NCBI GenBank assembly: GCA_008933525.1
Contig: WBUV01000184.1
Location: 1-6,578 of the forward strand
From: Bacteroidales bacterium
GTDB lineage: Bacteria > Bacteroidota > Bacteroidia > Bacteroidales > Tenuifilaceae
DNA length: 6,578 nt
Direction: 5' to 3'
Shown here: in pieces, positions 1 to 6,338 of the stretch
How the letters are laid out: each line of letters opens with the position of its first letter
How positions within the stretch are numbered: position 1 is the stretch's first letter
The notes under the pieces: generated by a model
The model's database searches: none
What the model saw: only the letters and a program-made list of their open reading frames with translations
What the model was told of the DNA's origin: nothing
Program-made: the position numbers and the translations under genes

Positions 1-202
1 GTTTGAATGTAAATTGAAAAGAAAATTAAATGTTATTGGTGATGTTTTATGTCAATTTTCAATAAAATTGAAAGGATGACCAAAGACTACTCTGGCTTAT
101 TGTCATTACGCCTTTGGTGCGGAATCTAAAACTTAATATTTGGGTTTAGAAAAAAGCAGTTAGGAGATAGAAGGTTTTCTAGTAGATTTTCATTTTCCTT
201 CT

Positions 203-230
203 CTTACTTTTTCCATGATGAAAAAGTAAG
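203..230. repeat. Perfect 11-bp hairpin, loop CATGAT
   Basis: Arm 203-213 (CTTACTTTTTC) is the exact reverse complement of arm 220-230 (GAAAAAGTAAG), with a 6-nt loop CATGAT at 214-219. No T-run follows on either strand in the manner of an intrinsic terminator: on the plus strand it is followed by an A-rich run, and on the minus strand by purine-rich sequence. I therefore read it as part of the compound repeat rather than as a terminator. Confidence 0.7.
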
Positions 231-266
231 CAAAAAATCTAGGCAAAACTACGCTTCCGCGCGCTC

Positions 267-333
267 TGCAACAAGTTGAGAATTTCTGCAAAAGTTGGCA
301 AGCCCCTTTTGCAGAAATTCTCAACTTTTTGCA
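267..333. repeat. Long 28-bp hairpin with one mismatch
   Basis: Positions 273-294 are exactly complementary in reverse to 306-327 (22 bp). Continuing outward, pairing resumes after one mismatch (C272 against T328) through 267-271 with 329-333, giving 27 of 28 paired positions around an 11-nt loop at 295-305. A stem this long in low-GC DNA is far beyond chance. As RNA it would form the same stable hairpin from either strand. On the minus strand it lies about 140 bp beyond the chemoreceptor stop, so it might block read-through or protect a 3' end, but it lacks a U-tract. Confidence 0.85.
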
Positions 334-469
334 TTCACCCCCATTCTGGCTCGCAGTTTTGCCATTCCTCCCGCATGCATTTTACAATCTATTTATTGTG
401 ATACACTTTAAGCCAAATAGGCATTCTACCATGACTTAATTCAAACAAATCATTTTTACAGATAAATAA

Positions 470-2356
470 TTAGTATCTAAAATGCTTAGCCGTTTCCTTT
501 AAATTGCCAGCAAGCTGGAGCAAGCGTTCAGAGTACGAAGCTAAATCGCGAGCGGCATCGCCTGTCATACTACTTACATCGTTAAGCTTTGACATCGACT
601 CATTAATTGTATGGGTTTGCTCAAGTTGCTGTTCAAAATTGCGGGCAATTTCAACTGTAATATCAGCCGTCTTATTAATTTCTGAGACCAACATTTCCAT
701 AACCGTTCTAACCTCATCAACGGTTGAAAGGCTTGTGCGCGAAAGGTCAACAATCTCTGACGCTGCCTGTTTGGAGCGTTCCGCCAATTTGCGAACCTCG
801 CCAGCAACTACAGCAAATCCACGCCCGTGTTCACCTGCACGAGCGGCTTCTACTGCAGCATTCAGCGCAAGGATATTGGTTTGGAATGCAATATCGTTAA
901 TCACCTGTATTTTATTGGTTACCTTAGTCATTGCATCCAATGCGTGCTGAGATATTTCGGTTCCCTTTTGAATTGTATAAACGGCAGTTAACGATATTTC
1001 CCTGGCTTTCTGAACGTTTGAATTGCTCATCTCGATGGACTGGGTAACCTTACGGACAGCATCCGATACATCGGTAGATGTGTTTGACAGTTCCTCAACC
1101 GTAGTGTTTAAGGCCTCTGTGCTTGTATTCATTGTTTGTCCAGAATCAATAATCTCCTCGGAAACACTTCCTATACTTCTAAATGTGCTCCTTAACCTAT
1201 CGACCATGCTGGAGAGAGACTTTGAAAGCTGCCCAATTTCGTCGCTCGAATTATCGTCCATTGTAGCGTTTAAATCGCCATTGCTTATTTGCGAAGCAAA
1301 ATTCACTCCCTTAATAACTCTTCGCGATATTTGGGTTGAAACAATTCCTATAACAAGTGTGATAAGAATTAACCCAACTATTCCTACAATAAACAAAACC
1401 ATGCCTCTAGACCTTGACTCATCCAAAACATCATCAATGATAACCATAACTCCCAAACACCAAGGAGAATCTGAACCTTCCATTGTTATTGGATTGAAGT
1501 ATGCAACAACCTCCTTGCCTGTATCGGTATGTGTTGCGGATATAGTAAAGTCTTCGCCTTTGGCAATCTTTTCGGAAATGTGCTGTTCCTTGTCCTCCTC
1601 CGCATTAATTTCGGCCATGGTTTTTCCAATTACCGATGTATCGGGATGCGAAACGTATATACCCCCATTAGAGAGCAGGAATGAGTAACTGTTGCTGAAC
1701 AGTTGAAGTTTATCGACCCGTTCCTTCATCTCTGTTAAATCGATATCGCAGCCTACCGTTCCAACCAATTGGCCATTATAGACAATTGGACTGATAAGGC
1801 TGGTCATATGTATTTTCTTATCGTCGGTTGTACGATACTTATAAAGATAAGGCTCTAGAATCGTATTCCCGTTCAAATTTTTTGTAACCCACAAACTCTT
1901 ATCGGAGAGATTTTCAAACGATGCAGTGTCCTGTCTATAAAGTATTGTTTCGTTTTCCCAGTAGTAAGTGCACCGTAACCGGCCTTTAGAACCACTTCTT
2001 CTATCAAACTTGGATAAATCCCAGTTAACCCAAAGCGAACGAATATTCTTATGCTTTTTCAAAACATCATACTGCATCTGCTTTTGAACGGATAAACGCC
2101 ACTTATCATCGGCATTTACAAATCCTTGCATTGCAACAGCCAGTGTTTTAGTAACACTCAACTCGTTGTTGAGCTGGTCCTGAAAACTCCTTGCGGATTC
2201 CGTAACTAGGGTACTTACATACTTGTGAGCATTATTAAGATTATCTTGCTGAGTGCTCCTGATTAGGTATATAAACACAAACAGGTAAACAATGGTGGAA
2301 ATTCCGAGTAGGAGAATAAGCATCCTTAAGCGCAAACTCATGTTTTTGAATTGCAT
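470..2356 (-). CDS. Methyl-accepting chemotaxis protein with dCache-type sensor domain
   Basis: This is a 628-aa transmembrane chemoreceptor that would relay an extracytoplasmic signal to CheA/CheW. The first membrane helix spans about residues 11-33. A periplasmic sensor of about 280 residues follows (35-318), with dCache features such as EPY at 168-170, [23 protein letters not shown] strands near 189-207 and a second subdomain from about 220. The second membrane helix is about 319-340, followed by HAMP (341-393) and a coiled-coil signalling domain (about 395-628). The highly conserved hairpin tip, from [20 protein letters not shown] through [15 protein letters not shown], lies at 487-521. 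The usual amino-acid-binding residues of dCache_1 are not evident: W156 is present but the flanking R and Y are not, so the ligand is unknown. The C-terminus (KHFRY) lacks a CheR/CheB tethering pentapeptide. The gene stands alone, divergent from the plus-strand cluster. An ATG start at 2356 precedes a short positively charged lead into the first helix. Confidence 0.95.
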   Translation of the reverse strand: MQFKNMSLRLRMLILLLGISTIVYLFVFIYLIRSTQQDNLNNAHKYVSTLVTESARSFQDQLNNELSVTKTLAVAMQGFVNADDKWRLSVQKQMQYDVLKKHKNIRSLWVNWDLSKFDRRSGSKGRLRCTYYWENETILYRQDTASFENLSDKSLWVTKNLNGNTILEPYLYKYRTTDDKKIHMTSLISPIVYNGQLVGTVGCDIDLTEMKERVDKLQLFSNSYSFLLSNGGIYVSHPDTSVIGKTMAEINAEEDKEQHISEKIAKGEDFTISATHTDTGKEVVAYFNPITMEGSDSPWCLGVMVIIDDVLDESRSRGMVLFIVGIVGLILITLVIGIVSTQISRRVIKGVNFASQISNGDLNATMDDNSSDEIGQLSKSLSSMVDRLRSTFRSIGSVSEEIIDSGQTMNTSTEALNTTVEELSNTSTDVSDAVRKVTQSIEMSNSNVQKAREISLTAVYTIQKGTEISQHALDAMTKVTNKIQVINDIAFQTNILALNAAVEAARAGEHGRGFAVVAGEVRKLAERSKQAASEIVDLSRTSLSTVDEVRTVMEMLVSEINKTADITVEIARNFEQQLEQTHTINESMSKLNDVSSMTGDAARDLASYSERLLQLAGNLKETAKHFRY

Positions 2357-2524
2357 ACTGGTTATAGTTAAAGGTTAAACTTTGGGTGGAATAGGTTTGC
2401 AAAATATGTTTTTAATGTTTCAAAGCCAAGGGTTACTAAATTTTTTTTGATGATAAATTGGCATATCTATTTATTGCTTATATTTACTAGATTGTAAAAG
2501 ATGTTTCAATTATAAGTGAAAATT
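2357..2524. promoter_or_regulatory. Divergent intergenic region
   Basis: These 168 bp separate the minus-strand chemoreceptor gene from the plus-strand lipoprotein gene and should hold both promoters. The region is strongly AT-rich, with an eight-T run at 2441-2448 next to AAA. A candidate plus-strand promoter is listed separately. I found no good TAnnTTTG element with a correctly spaced TTTG reading towards the chemoreceptor, and no Shine-Dalgarno sequence upstream of either start. Confidence 0.6.
2457..2486 (+). promoter_or_regulatory. Candidate Bacteroidota-type promoter for the lipoprotein gene
   Basis: ATTG at 2457-2460 and TATATTTA at 2479-2486 are separated by 18 bp. This approximates the known Bacteroidota pattern of TTTG at -33 and TAnnTTTG at -7, with one mismatch in each box. 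Transcription would start near 2492 and leave a leader of about 33 nt before the ATG at 2525. In DNA this AT-rich such matches arise by chance, so this is only a candidate. Confidence 0.35.
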
Positions 2525-2974
2525 ATGAAGCGATTATTGCCATATCTAATTGTATCTATTGTTATTTCTGTTTCCTGCAAAAACAAAAACTCTATGGCCG
2601 ATAAAGAAAAGTACAAGCAAGAAATTATCCAAGCCGAACGCGATTTTGCCAAATTGGTAAAGGAACAGGGTATGCAGGCTGGGTTTACTTTCTTTGCTGA
2701 TTCCAATGCGGTTATGCGCCGTGCCGATGAATCATTGATAATGGGCAAGCAAGCCATTGAGTCGCACTTTGGGAAACCCCGTTATAAGAATGTTGTATTG
2801 GAGTGGGAGGCCGATTTTGTTGATGTTGCTGCTAGTGGAGACTTAGGATACACATACGGACACTACACTTTTGAGTCCTCTGATTCAACTGGCAACCCAA
2901 TAAAAGCCACAGGAACATTCCATACGGTTTGGAAACGACAACCCGATGGTTCGTGGAAATATGTATGGGATTAA
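2525..2974 (+). CDS. DUF4440 / SnoaL-like (NTF2-fold) lipoprotein
   Basis: This is a predicted 149-aa lipoprotein. The N-terminus MKRLLPYLIVSIVISVSC is a short basic and hydrophobic signal ending at Cys18, a probable lipidation site although the lipobox (S-V-S-C) is imperfect. I chose the ATG at 2525 over the in-frame GTG at 2516 because it gives a standard signal peptide and avoids a rare start. Residues about 28-148 look like the DUF4440/SnoaL-like NTF2 fold: an N-terminal helix (AERDFAKLVKEQG), a MGKQAIESHF helix, then strands such as DLGYTYGHYTF and TGTFHTVWKRQPDGSWKYVWD at the C-terminus. Members of this fold bind small molecules or act as isomerases, but the substrate here cannot be told. 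The residues after Cys18 (KNKNS) are not acidic, so there is no clear surface-export signal. It is the first gene of the plus-strand run, 44 bp before the hydrolase gene. Confidence 0.88.
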   Translation: MKRLLPYLIVSIVISVSCKNKNSMADKEKYKQEIIQAERDFAKLVKEQGMQAGFTFFADSNAVMRRADESLIMGKQAIESHFGKPRYKNVVLEWEADFVDVAASGDLGYTYGHYTFESSDSTGNPIKATGTFHTVWKRQPDGSWKYVWD

Positions 2975-3018
2975 TAATCAATACTTGACAAAAAATTAAC
3001 TATCCAAAACAGTTTGTT

Positions 3019-3861
3019 ATGGAAGCAGTAAAGCAATGGTGGACAACATCGCGAGGCAATAAACTTTTTGCATGGCACATGCTACCTGTATCGCAACCCA
3101 AGGCTGTAATTCTTTTGGTTCATGGCCATGGCGAGCACTCATGGCGATATATGCATTGGGCAAAGCAATTCTCCTACAATGGCTATGCGTTTTTTTCGTG
3201 GGACCATTTTGGACACGGAATGTCCGATGGACAGCCTGGGCACATCAGGCATTATGAGCAGTTGTTACTCGAAGTCGATTTGGCCATAACTAAAATAAAA
3301 GAGCAATTCCCCAACCTGCCAATAATCCTTTACGGACATAGCATGGGAGGAAATATTGCAATTAATTACGCAATTCGCAGAGATTCCAACATCAAACTCC
3401 TAATTGCCACATCGCCTTGGATTGAACTTGCAACTCCTGCTCCAAAATACATGGAGGTTTTGGCTAAGATGATGAACGTTGTTCTGCCATTTTATCCTTT
3501 TAAGTCGCCAATTACCCCTGAGCAAATTACGCATGTTGATGAGGAAGTGCGCAAGTATGCTACAGACCCACTAATTCATGGAAGAATTACACCTAGACTG
3601 TACACTGCAATAACTGATGCGGGAAAATATGCACTCAAAAATTCCCACAGAATCAAAATCCATGCACTGCTAATGCACGGTAGTGCCGATACGGTTACAT
3701 CGGCTAGCGCTACCAACAAAGCGGCAAGCAGCATTCCAAATGCTACATACATTGAATGGCCTGATCTTTACCATGAAATTCACAACGAGGAAGTAAAAAA
3801 TGAGGTTTTCAATCAAATTAAGGATTGGATAGAAAAACAACTAAAGAAAAATGAAGTTTAG
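3019..3861 (+). CDS. Alpha/beta hydrolase, monoglyceride lipase / lysophospholipase-like
   Basis: This 280-aa enzyme belongs to the serine hydrolase group that includes monoacylglycerol lipase and PldB-type lysophospholipases (Hydrolase_4). It probably cleaves an acyl ester of a glyceride or lysolipid. The oxyanion segment HGHGEHSWRY is at 35-44, close to the family signature HGxGEHSxRY. The nucleophile elbow GHSMGG is at 106-111, giving Ser108. The expected acid is Asp224 in HGSADTVT, and the catalytic His is His252 in YHEIHNE, which matches the YHxxxH region of monoglyceride lipases. All three catalytic residues are present, and the length is usual for the family. No signal peptide is visible, so it is probably cytoplasmic. 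The segment around 140-200 would form the lid. Its last 11 nt overlap the start of the GSCFA gene, which implies one transcript and coupled translation. The exact substrate is unknown. Confidence 0.93.
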   Translation: MEAVKQWWTTSRGNKLFAWHMLPVSQPKAVILLVHGHGEHSWRYMHWAKQFSYNGYAFFSWDHFGHGMSDGQPGHIRHYEQLLLEVDLAITKIKEQFPNLPIILYGHSMGGNIAINYAIRRDSNIKLLIATSPWIELATPAPKYMEVLAKMMNVVLPFYPFKSPITPEQITHVDEEVRKYATDPLIHGRITPRLYTAITDAGKYALKNSHRIKIHALLMHGSADTVTSASATNKAASSIPNATYIEWPDLYHEIHNEEVKNEVFNQIKDWIEKQLKKNEV

Positions 3862-4837
3862 AACCGAGGTTGAGATTACAAAGTATCCCTTTAATATTGG
3901 ATTTGATTCGCCATCGCTTTTTATAGGCTCCTGCTTTACTGAGAATATTGGAGCTATTATGCGGGAGAATAAGATGCCTGCATTGGTAAATCCCTTTGGT
4001 GTTGTTTATAATCCGTTGTCGATTCATAAGAGCCTTGAGTCTATACTTGAGAATAAGCAGTATGAGTTGGACGATATTCGTTTTAGCAAGGGGCTTTGGT
4101 ACAATTACGATTTTCACACAAGGTTCTCGAATCCTAGCAAGGACGAGTGCTTGATCAATATGAATAGTGCTATTGGCAATGCTCATTTGTTTTTAAACAA
4201 ACTTCAAAACTTAATCGTGACCTTTGGAACAGCGAGGCTGTATAGGTTAAAACAAACCAATAGTGTTGTGGCCAATTGCCATAAGATTCCCGCCAAGGAA
4301 TTTGAGCATCAAATTATGAGTGTAGAGGAGATTGTGGAAACTTGGTCAGCATTAATTGAGAAATTGTTAGAACGAAATATCATCCTGAAAATAATTTTTA
4401 CAGTTAGCCCAATTCGCCACTGGAAGGATGGTGCCGAGGGTAATCAACTAAGCAAGGCTACACTTATTGTGGCTGTGCATAAACTTATTGCTAAATATCC
4501 AAATAACGCATTTTACTTTCCCAGCTACGAAATAATGATGGACGATTTACGCGACTATCGGTTTTACGATGACGATATGCTTCATCCATCATCAAAGGCC
4601 ATCGAGTATATTTGGGGCAAGTTCGAGAGCGCATTTCTGGATAAAGAGTCGAAGGATCTTTTGGCTAAAATTCATAGAATAAAGCAAGCCGTTGGCCACC
4701 GGCCATTTAACCCAAATACAAGTGAGCATCAAAAATTTATCAATCAAACAATTGCATCGATTAACGAAATAAAATCAAAGTATTCGCTCATTAATTTCGA
4801 TGAAGAGATAGAAAAGTTAAATTCGCAAATTTGCTGA
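3851..4837 (+). CDS. GSCFA-domain protein (SGNH-like putative hydrolase)
   Basis: This 328-aa protein matches the GSCFA family, named for its N-terminal motif, here [11 protein letters not shown] at 24-34 with Thr in place of the final Ala. Other family-like blocks are NPFGVVYNP (47-55), [10 protein letters not shown] (123-132), NCHKIP (142-147), SPIRHWKDG (186-194) and DDDMLHPS (240-247). By analogy with SGNH/GDSL esterases, Ser27 would be the nucleophile, and Asp242 with His245 would supply the DxxH pair. This assignment is inferred, and the substrates of GSCFA proteins are not established. The last ~65 residues are a charged, helical tail ([19 protein letters not shown]) not needed for the core fold. 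There is no signal peptide, so it is likely cytoplasmic. The ATG lies inside the hydrolase gene and follows an A-rich stretch (AAAGAAAA). The overlap ties its expression to the hydrolase. Confidence 0.9.
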   Translation: MKFRTEVEITKYPFNIGFDSPSLFIGSCFTENIGAIMRENKMPALVNPFGVVYNPLSIHKSLESILENKQYELDDIRFSKGLWYNYDFHTRFSNPSKDECLINMNSAIGNAHLFLNKLQNLIVTFGTARLYRLKQTNSVVANCHKIPAKEFEHQIMSVEEIVETWSALIEKLLERNIILKIIFTVSPIRHWKDGAEGNQLSKATLIVAVHKLIAKYPNNAFYFPSYEIMMDDLRDYRFYDDDMLHPSSKAIEYIWGKFESAFLDKESKDLLAKIHRIKQAVGHRPFNPNTSEHQKFINQTIASINEIKSKYSLINFDEEIEKLNSQIC

Positions 4838-4883
4838 ACATTTAATTCCTTTTAGGGTTTACCCACATTCAACTATTGTAACC

Positions 4884-5693
4884 ATGGAAAATTTTAATGC
4901 AGTTTTAATAGCTTTTGGTTTAACTCTTTTTGCAGGTTTATCGACTGGAATTGGTAGTGCAATTGCTTTTTTTACAAAACACACCAACACTAAATTTCTG
5001 TCCGTAGCTTTGGGTTTTTCGGCAGGTGTAATGATTTACGTTTCATTTGTCGAGATATTTCAAAAGGCCAAGGAATCACTGATAATACCACTTGGCGAAA
5101 TGGGTGGCACAACTTTAACCGTAATATCCTTTTTTGGTGGTATGCTGGTTATTGCGCTTATCGATAAGTTTATTCCCTCGGCTGAGAACCCACACGAGAT
5201 TCATACAGTTGAGGAATTGGATAACAAGCCTGTCCGCAATAAGAAGCTGATGCGAATGGGGGTTTTCACTGCGCTGGCTATTGGTATTCATAACTTCCCT
5301 GAGGGTTTGGCAACTTTCACTGCTGCGTTGGAAAATCCATCGCTGGGTATTGCCATTGCCATTGCTATTGCTATTCACAACATTCCTGAGGGAATTGCTG
5401 TGTCGGTCCCAATTGTTTTTGCAACTGGCGATAGGAAAAAAGCTTTTCGCTTATCGTTCCTTTCTGGACTAGCCGAGCCAGTTGGGGCAATTGTGGGGTA
5501 TTTGGTACTGATGCCAATTATGAGCCCTTTAACCTTTGGAATACTATTTGCTGGTGTAGCAGGAATTATGGTTTTTATTTCGCTGGATGAACTCTTGCCA
5601 GCAGCCCGGGAATATGGCGAACACCACCTCTCCATTTATGGATTAATCTCGGGAATGATGGTTATGGCTGCTAGTTTGTTGTTATTTGTTTAG
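4884..5693 (+). CDS. zupT: ZIP-family divalent metal transporter ZupT
   Basis: This 269-aa inner-membrane importer of zinc and other divalent metals is close to the usual length of bacterial ZupT. Eight membrane helices can be placed at about 6-29, 38-58, 76-96, 127-148, 153-178, 187-211, 216-236 and 250-268. The two signature metal-binding motifs are intact: HNFPEG at 136-141 in helix 4 and HNIPEG at 165-170 in helix 5, with a conserved Glu198 in GLAEPVGA of helix 6. The loop between helices 3 and 4 (about 97-124) is charged and holds only two histidines (HEIH at 104-107), so the His-rich loop of eukaryotic ZIPs is absent. Residues 156-164 alternate Ile and Ala and are encoded by a run of six-base repeats. 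The gene begins 46 bp after the GSCFA stop. No Zur-type site is recognisable upstream, so regulation is unknown. Confidence 0.96.
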   Translation: MENFNAVLIAFGLTLFAGLSTGIGSAIAFFTKHTNTKFLSVALGFSAGVMIYVSFVEIFQKAKESLIIPLGEMGGTTLTVISFFGGMLVIALIDKFIPSAENPHEIHTVEELDNKPVRNKKLMRMGVFTALAIGIHNFPEGLATFTAALENPSLGIAIAIAIAIHNIPEGIAVSVPIVFATGDRKKAFRLSFLSGLAEPVGAIVGYLVLMPIMSPLTFGILFAGVAGIMVFISLDELLPAAREYGEHHLSIYGLISGMMVMAASLLLFV

Positions 5694-5719
5694 TAAGATA
5701 AAAAATATGTATTTAACAC

Positions 5720-5736
5720 TTAAATGTAACATTTAA
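5720..5736. promoter_or_regulatory. 17-bp perfect dyad, possible operator
   Basis: TTAAATGT at 5720-5727 and ACATTTAA at 5729-5736 are exact reverse complements around one central A. The dyad sits in the 55-bp gap between zupT and the barrel-protein gene, ending 12 bp before that ATG, where a repressor could block transcription or translation start. It is AT-rich and could be a chance palindrome. The AAATGT/ACATTT half-sites recall, but do not match, Fur/Zur-type operators. Confidence 0.35.
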
Positions 5737-5748
5737 TATTCAAACAAA

Positions 5749-6297
5749 ATGAAGAATAAATTATTGATTACAGCTGTCATACTTATGACGACATTAGTAA
5801 CTAGTGGCCAAGATTCGTTTAAGGGTTATGCGATTAATCCTAAACTTGGGTTCTTTAATAACAGTAAGGTTGGTGGGTTTGCCGGAGGTATTGAAGTAAA
5901 TTACATTTACAACAATTTTCTTTTCTCGCTAGATTATCTTCGTATGGAGGAATTCGACATCCTTGGTCCTGAACCAAAAGAGGGCTATAATCAAATAGGG
6001 CTTATGGTAGGTAAATTTACTGGTAATAAATACTTGAGATTCCAATATCAGGCTGGATTTGCTCCATTGTGGGGTTTAAAGAGAACAGATCTTAAAAGTT
6101 CCGGCACTGGCTTTCTGGGCCCCGACATATACAATTCAAAGGACTTTTTTACTGTTGGACTGGTAGCAAAACTTGGATTTAAAGTAATCCCATTTAAATT
6201 TATGAGTATTGGAATTGATATTAATGCAAATATTAACAAGGAACAACCCTCGATTATTCCTATGTTAAGCATAGAGTTTGGAAGTATAAGAAAATAA
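5749..6297 (+). CDS. Predicted small outer-membrane beta-barrel protein, family not recognised
   Basis: I do not recognise this 182-aa protein. It starts with a clear type I signal peptide (MKNKLLITAVILMTTLVTSG), with probable cleavage before Gln21. The mature part is rich in alternating aromatic and hydrophobic strands broken by turns: GYAINPKLGFF (26-36), GGFAGGIEVNYIY (42-54), NFLFSLDYLRM (56-66), NQIGLMVGKF (81-90), KYLRFQYQAGFAPL (94-107), FFTVGLVAKLGFKVI (133-147), FMSIGIDINANIN (151-163) and SIIPMLSIEFG (168-178). This gives about eight strands, the pattern of a small 8-stranded outer-membrane barrel like the Bacteroidota porin-like or OmpW/OprG-sized proteins. There is no cysteine, so it is not a lipoprotein. 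It lies 55 bp after zupT with a dyad immediately upstream. It could be a passive channel or a structural barrel. Assignment rests on pattern only. Confidence 0.75.
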   Translation: MKNKLLITAVILMTTLVTSGQDSFKGYAINPKLGFFNNSKVGGFAGGIEVNYIYNNFLFSLDYLRMEEFDILGPEPKEGYNQIGLMVGKFTGNKYLRFQYQAGFAPLWGLKRTDLKSSGTGFLGPDIYNSKDFFTVGLVAKLGFKVIPFKFMSIGIDINANINKEQPSIIPMLSIEFGSIRK

Positions 6298-6338
6298 AAA
6301 CATAATCCTTTATTCTTGTTTTATTAAGTGTTGAAGAA

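Larger units (their letters stand above)
183..363. repeat. Compound inverted-repeat element with two nested stem-loops
   Basis: Two stem-loop units lie side by side and nearly abut. In the first, outer arms 183-190 and 234-241 (8 bp, TAGATTTT with AAAATCTA) enclose the hairpin 203-230. In the second, outer arms 242-250 and 355-363 (9 bp, GGCAAAACT with AGTTTTGCC) enclose the long hairpin 267-333. The outer arms start one base apart, at 241 and 242, so the 181-bp stretch looks like one designed unit rather than scattered chance palindromes. No ORF lies inside. From memory, the text around CTTACTTTTTC and GAAAAAGTAAG resembles dispersed intergenic repeats of Bacteroidota genomes. That resemblance is not verified here. 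The element could be a non-autonomous mobile repeat, a REP-like element or a structured RNA. Confidence 0.65.
1..469. other. Non-coding region downstream of the chemoreceptor gene
   Basis: No plausible gene is visible in these 469 bases on either strand; every frame is broken by frequent stops. The left part (1-180) is AT-rich. It holds a weak 8-bp hairpin (arms 52-59 and 64-71, loop of 4), which could belong to the end of a gene off the left edge but has no T-run. It also holds a 7-bp inverted pair (79-85 with 112-118) around a motif reading GTCATTACG then GTGCGGAATCT, which resembles degenerate intergenic repeats seen in many bacteria. The middle (183-363) is a structured inverted-repeat element listed separately. 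Positions 364-469 lead to the stop of the minus-strand chemoreceptor gene, and I see no clear intrinsic terminator for that gene there. Confidence 0.8.

Noticed and set aside
203..230. Hairpin as an intrinsic terminator of the chemoreceptor gene
   Set aside because: It lies about 240 bp past the stop codon and no T-run follows the stem on the minus strand.
504..1688. Plus-strand ORFs of 148 and 221 codons inside the chemoreceptor region
   Set aside because: They lie antisense to a full-length, clearly homologous chemoreceptor gene and their translations show no domain or sensible start context; they are frame shadows.
2441..2448. Run of eight T in the divergent promoter region, possible phase-variation tract
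   Set aside because: Runs of this length are expected in such AT-rich DNA and it does not sit between the candidate promoter boxes.
2506..2757. Minus-strand ORF of 83 codons overlapping the lipoprotein gene start
   Set aside because: It is antisense to the lipoprotein's signal peptide and domain, with no recognisable motif.
2985..2990. TTGACA hexamer before the hydrolase gene as a -35 box
   Set aside because: Bacteroidota primary sigma factors do not use this consensus, and no matching -10 with correct spacing was seen in the 44-bp gap.
3818..4186. Minus-strand ORF of 122 codons over the hydrolase-GSCFA junction
   Set aside because: It is antisense to two strongly supported genes and has low-complexity composition without family features.
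5349..5375. Six-base tandem repeat (ATTGCC/ATTGCT) inside zupT
   Set aside because: It encodes the Ile-Ala alternation just before the HNIPEG motif that is common in ZupT proteins, so protein constraint explains it better than a variable microsatellite.
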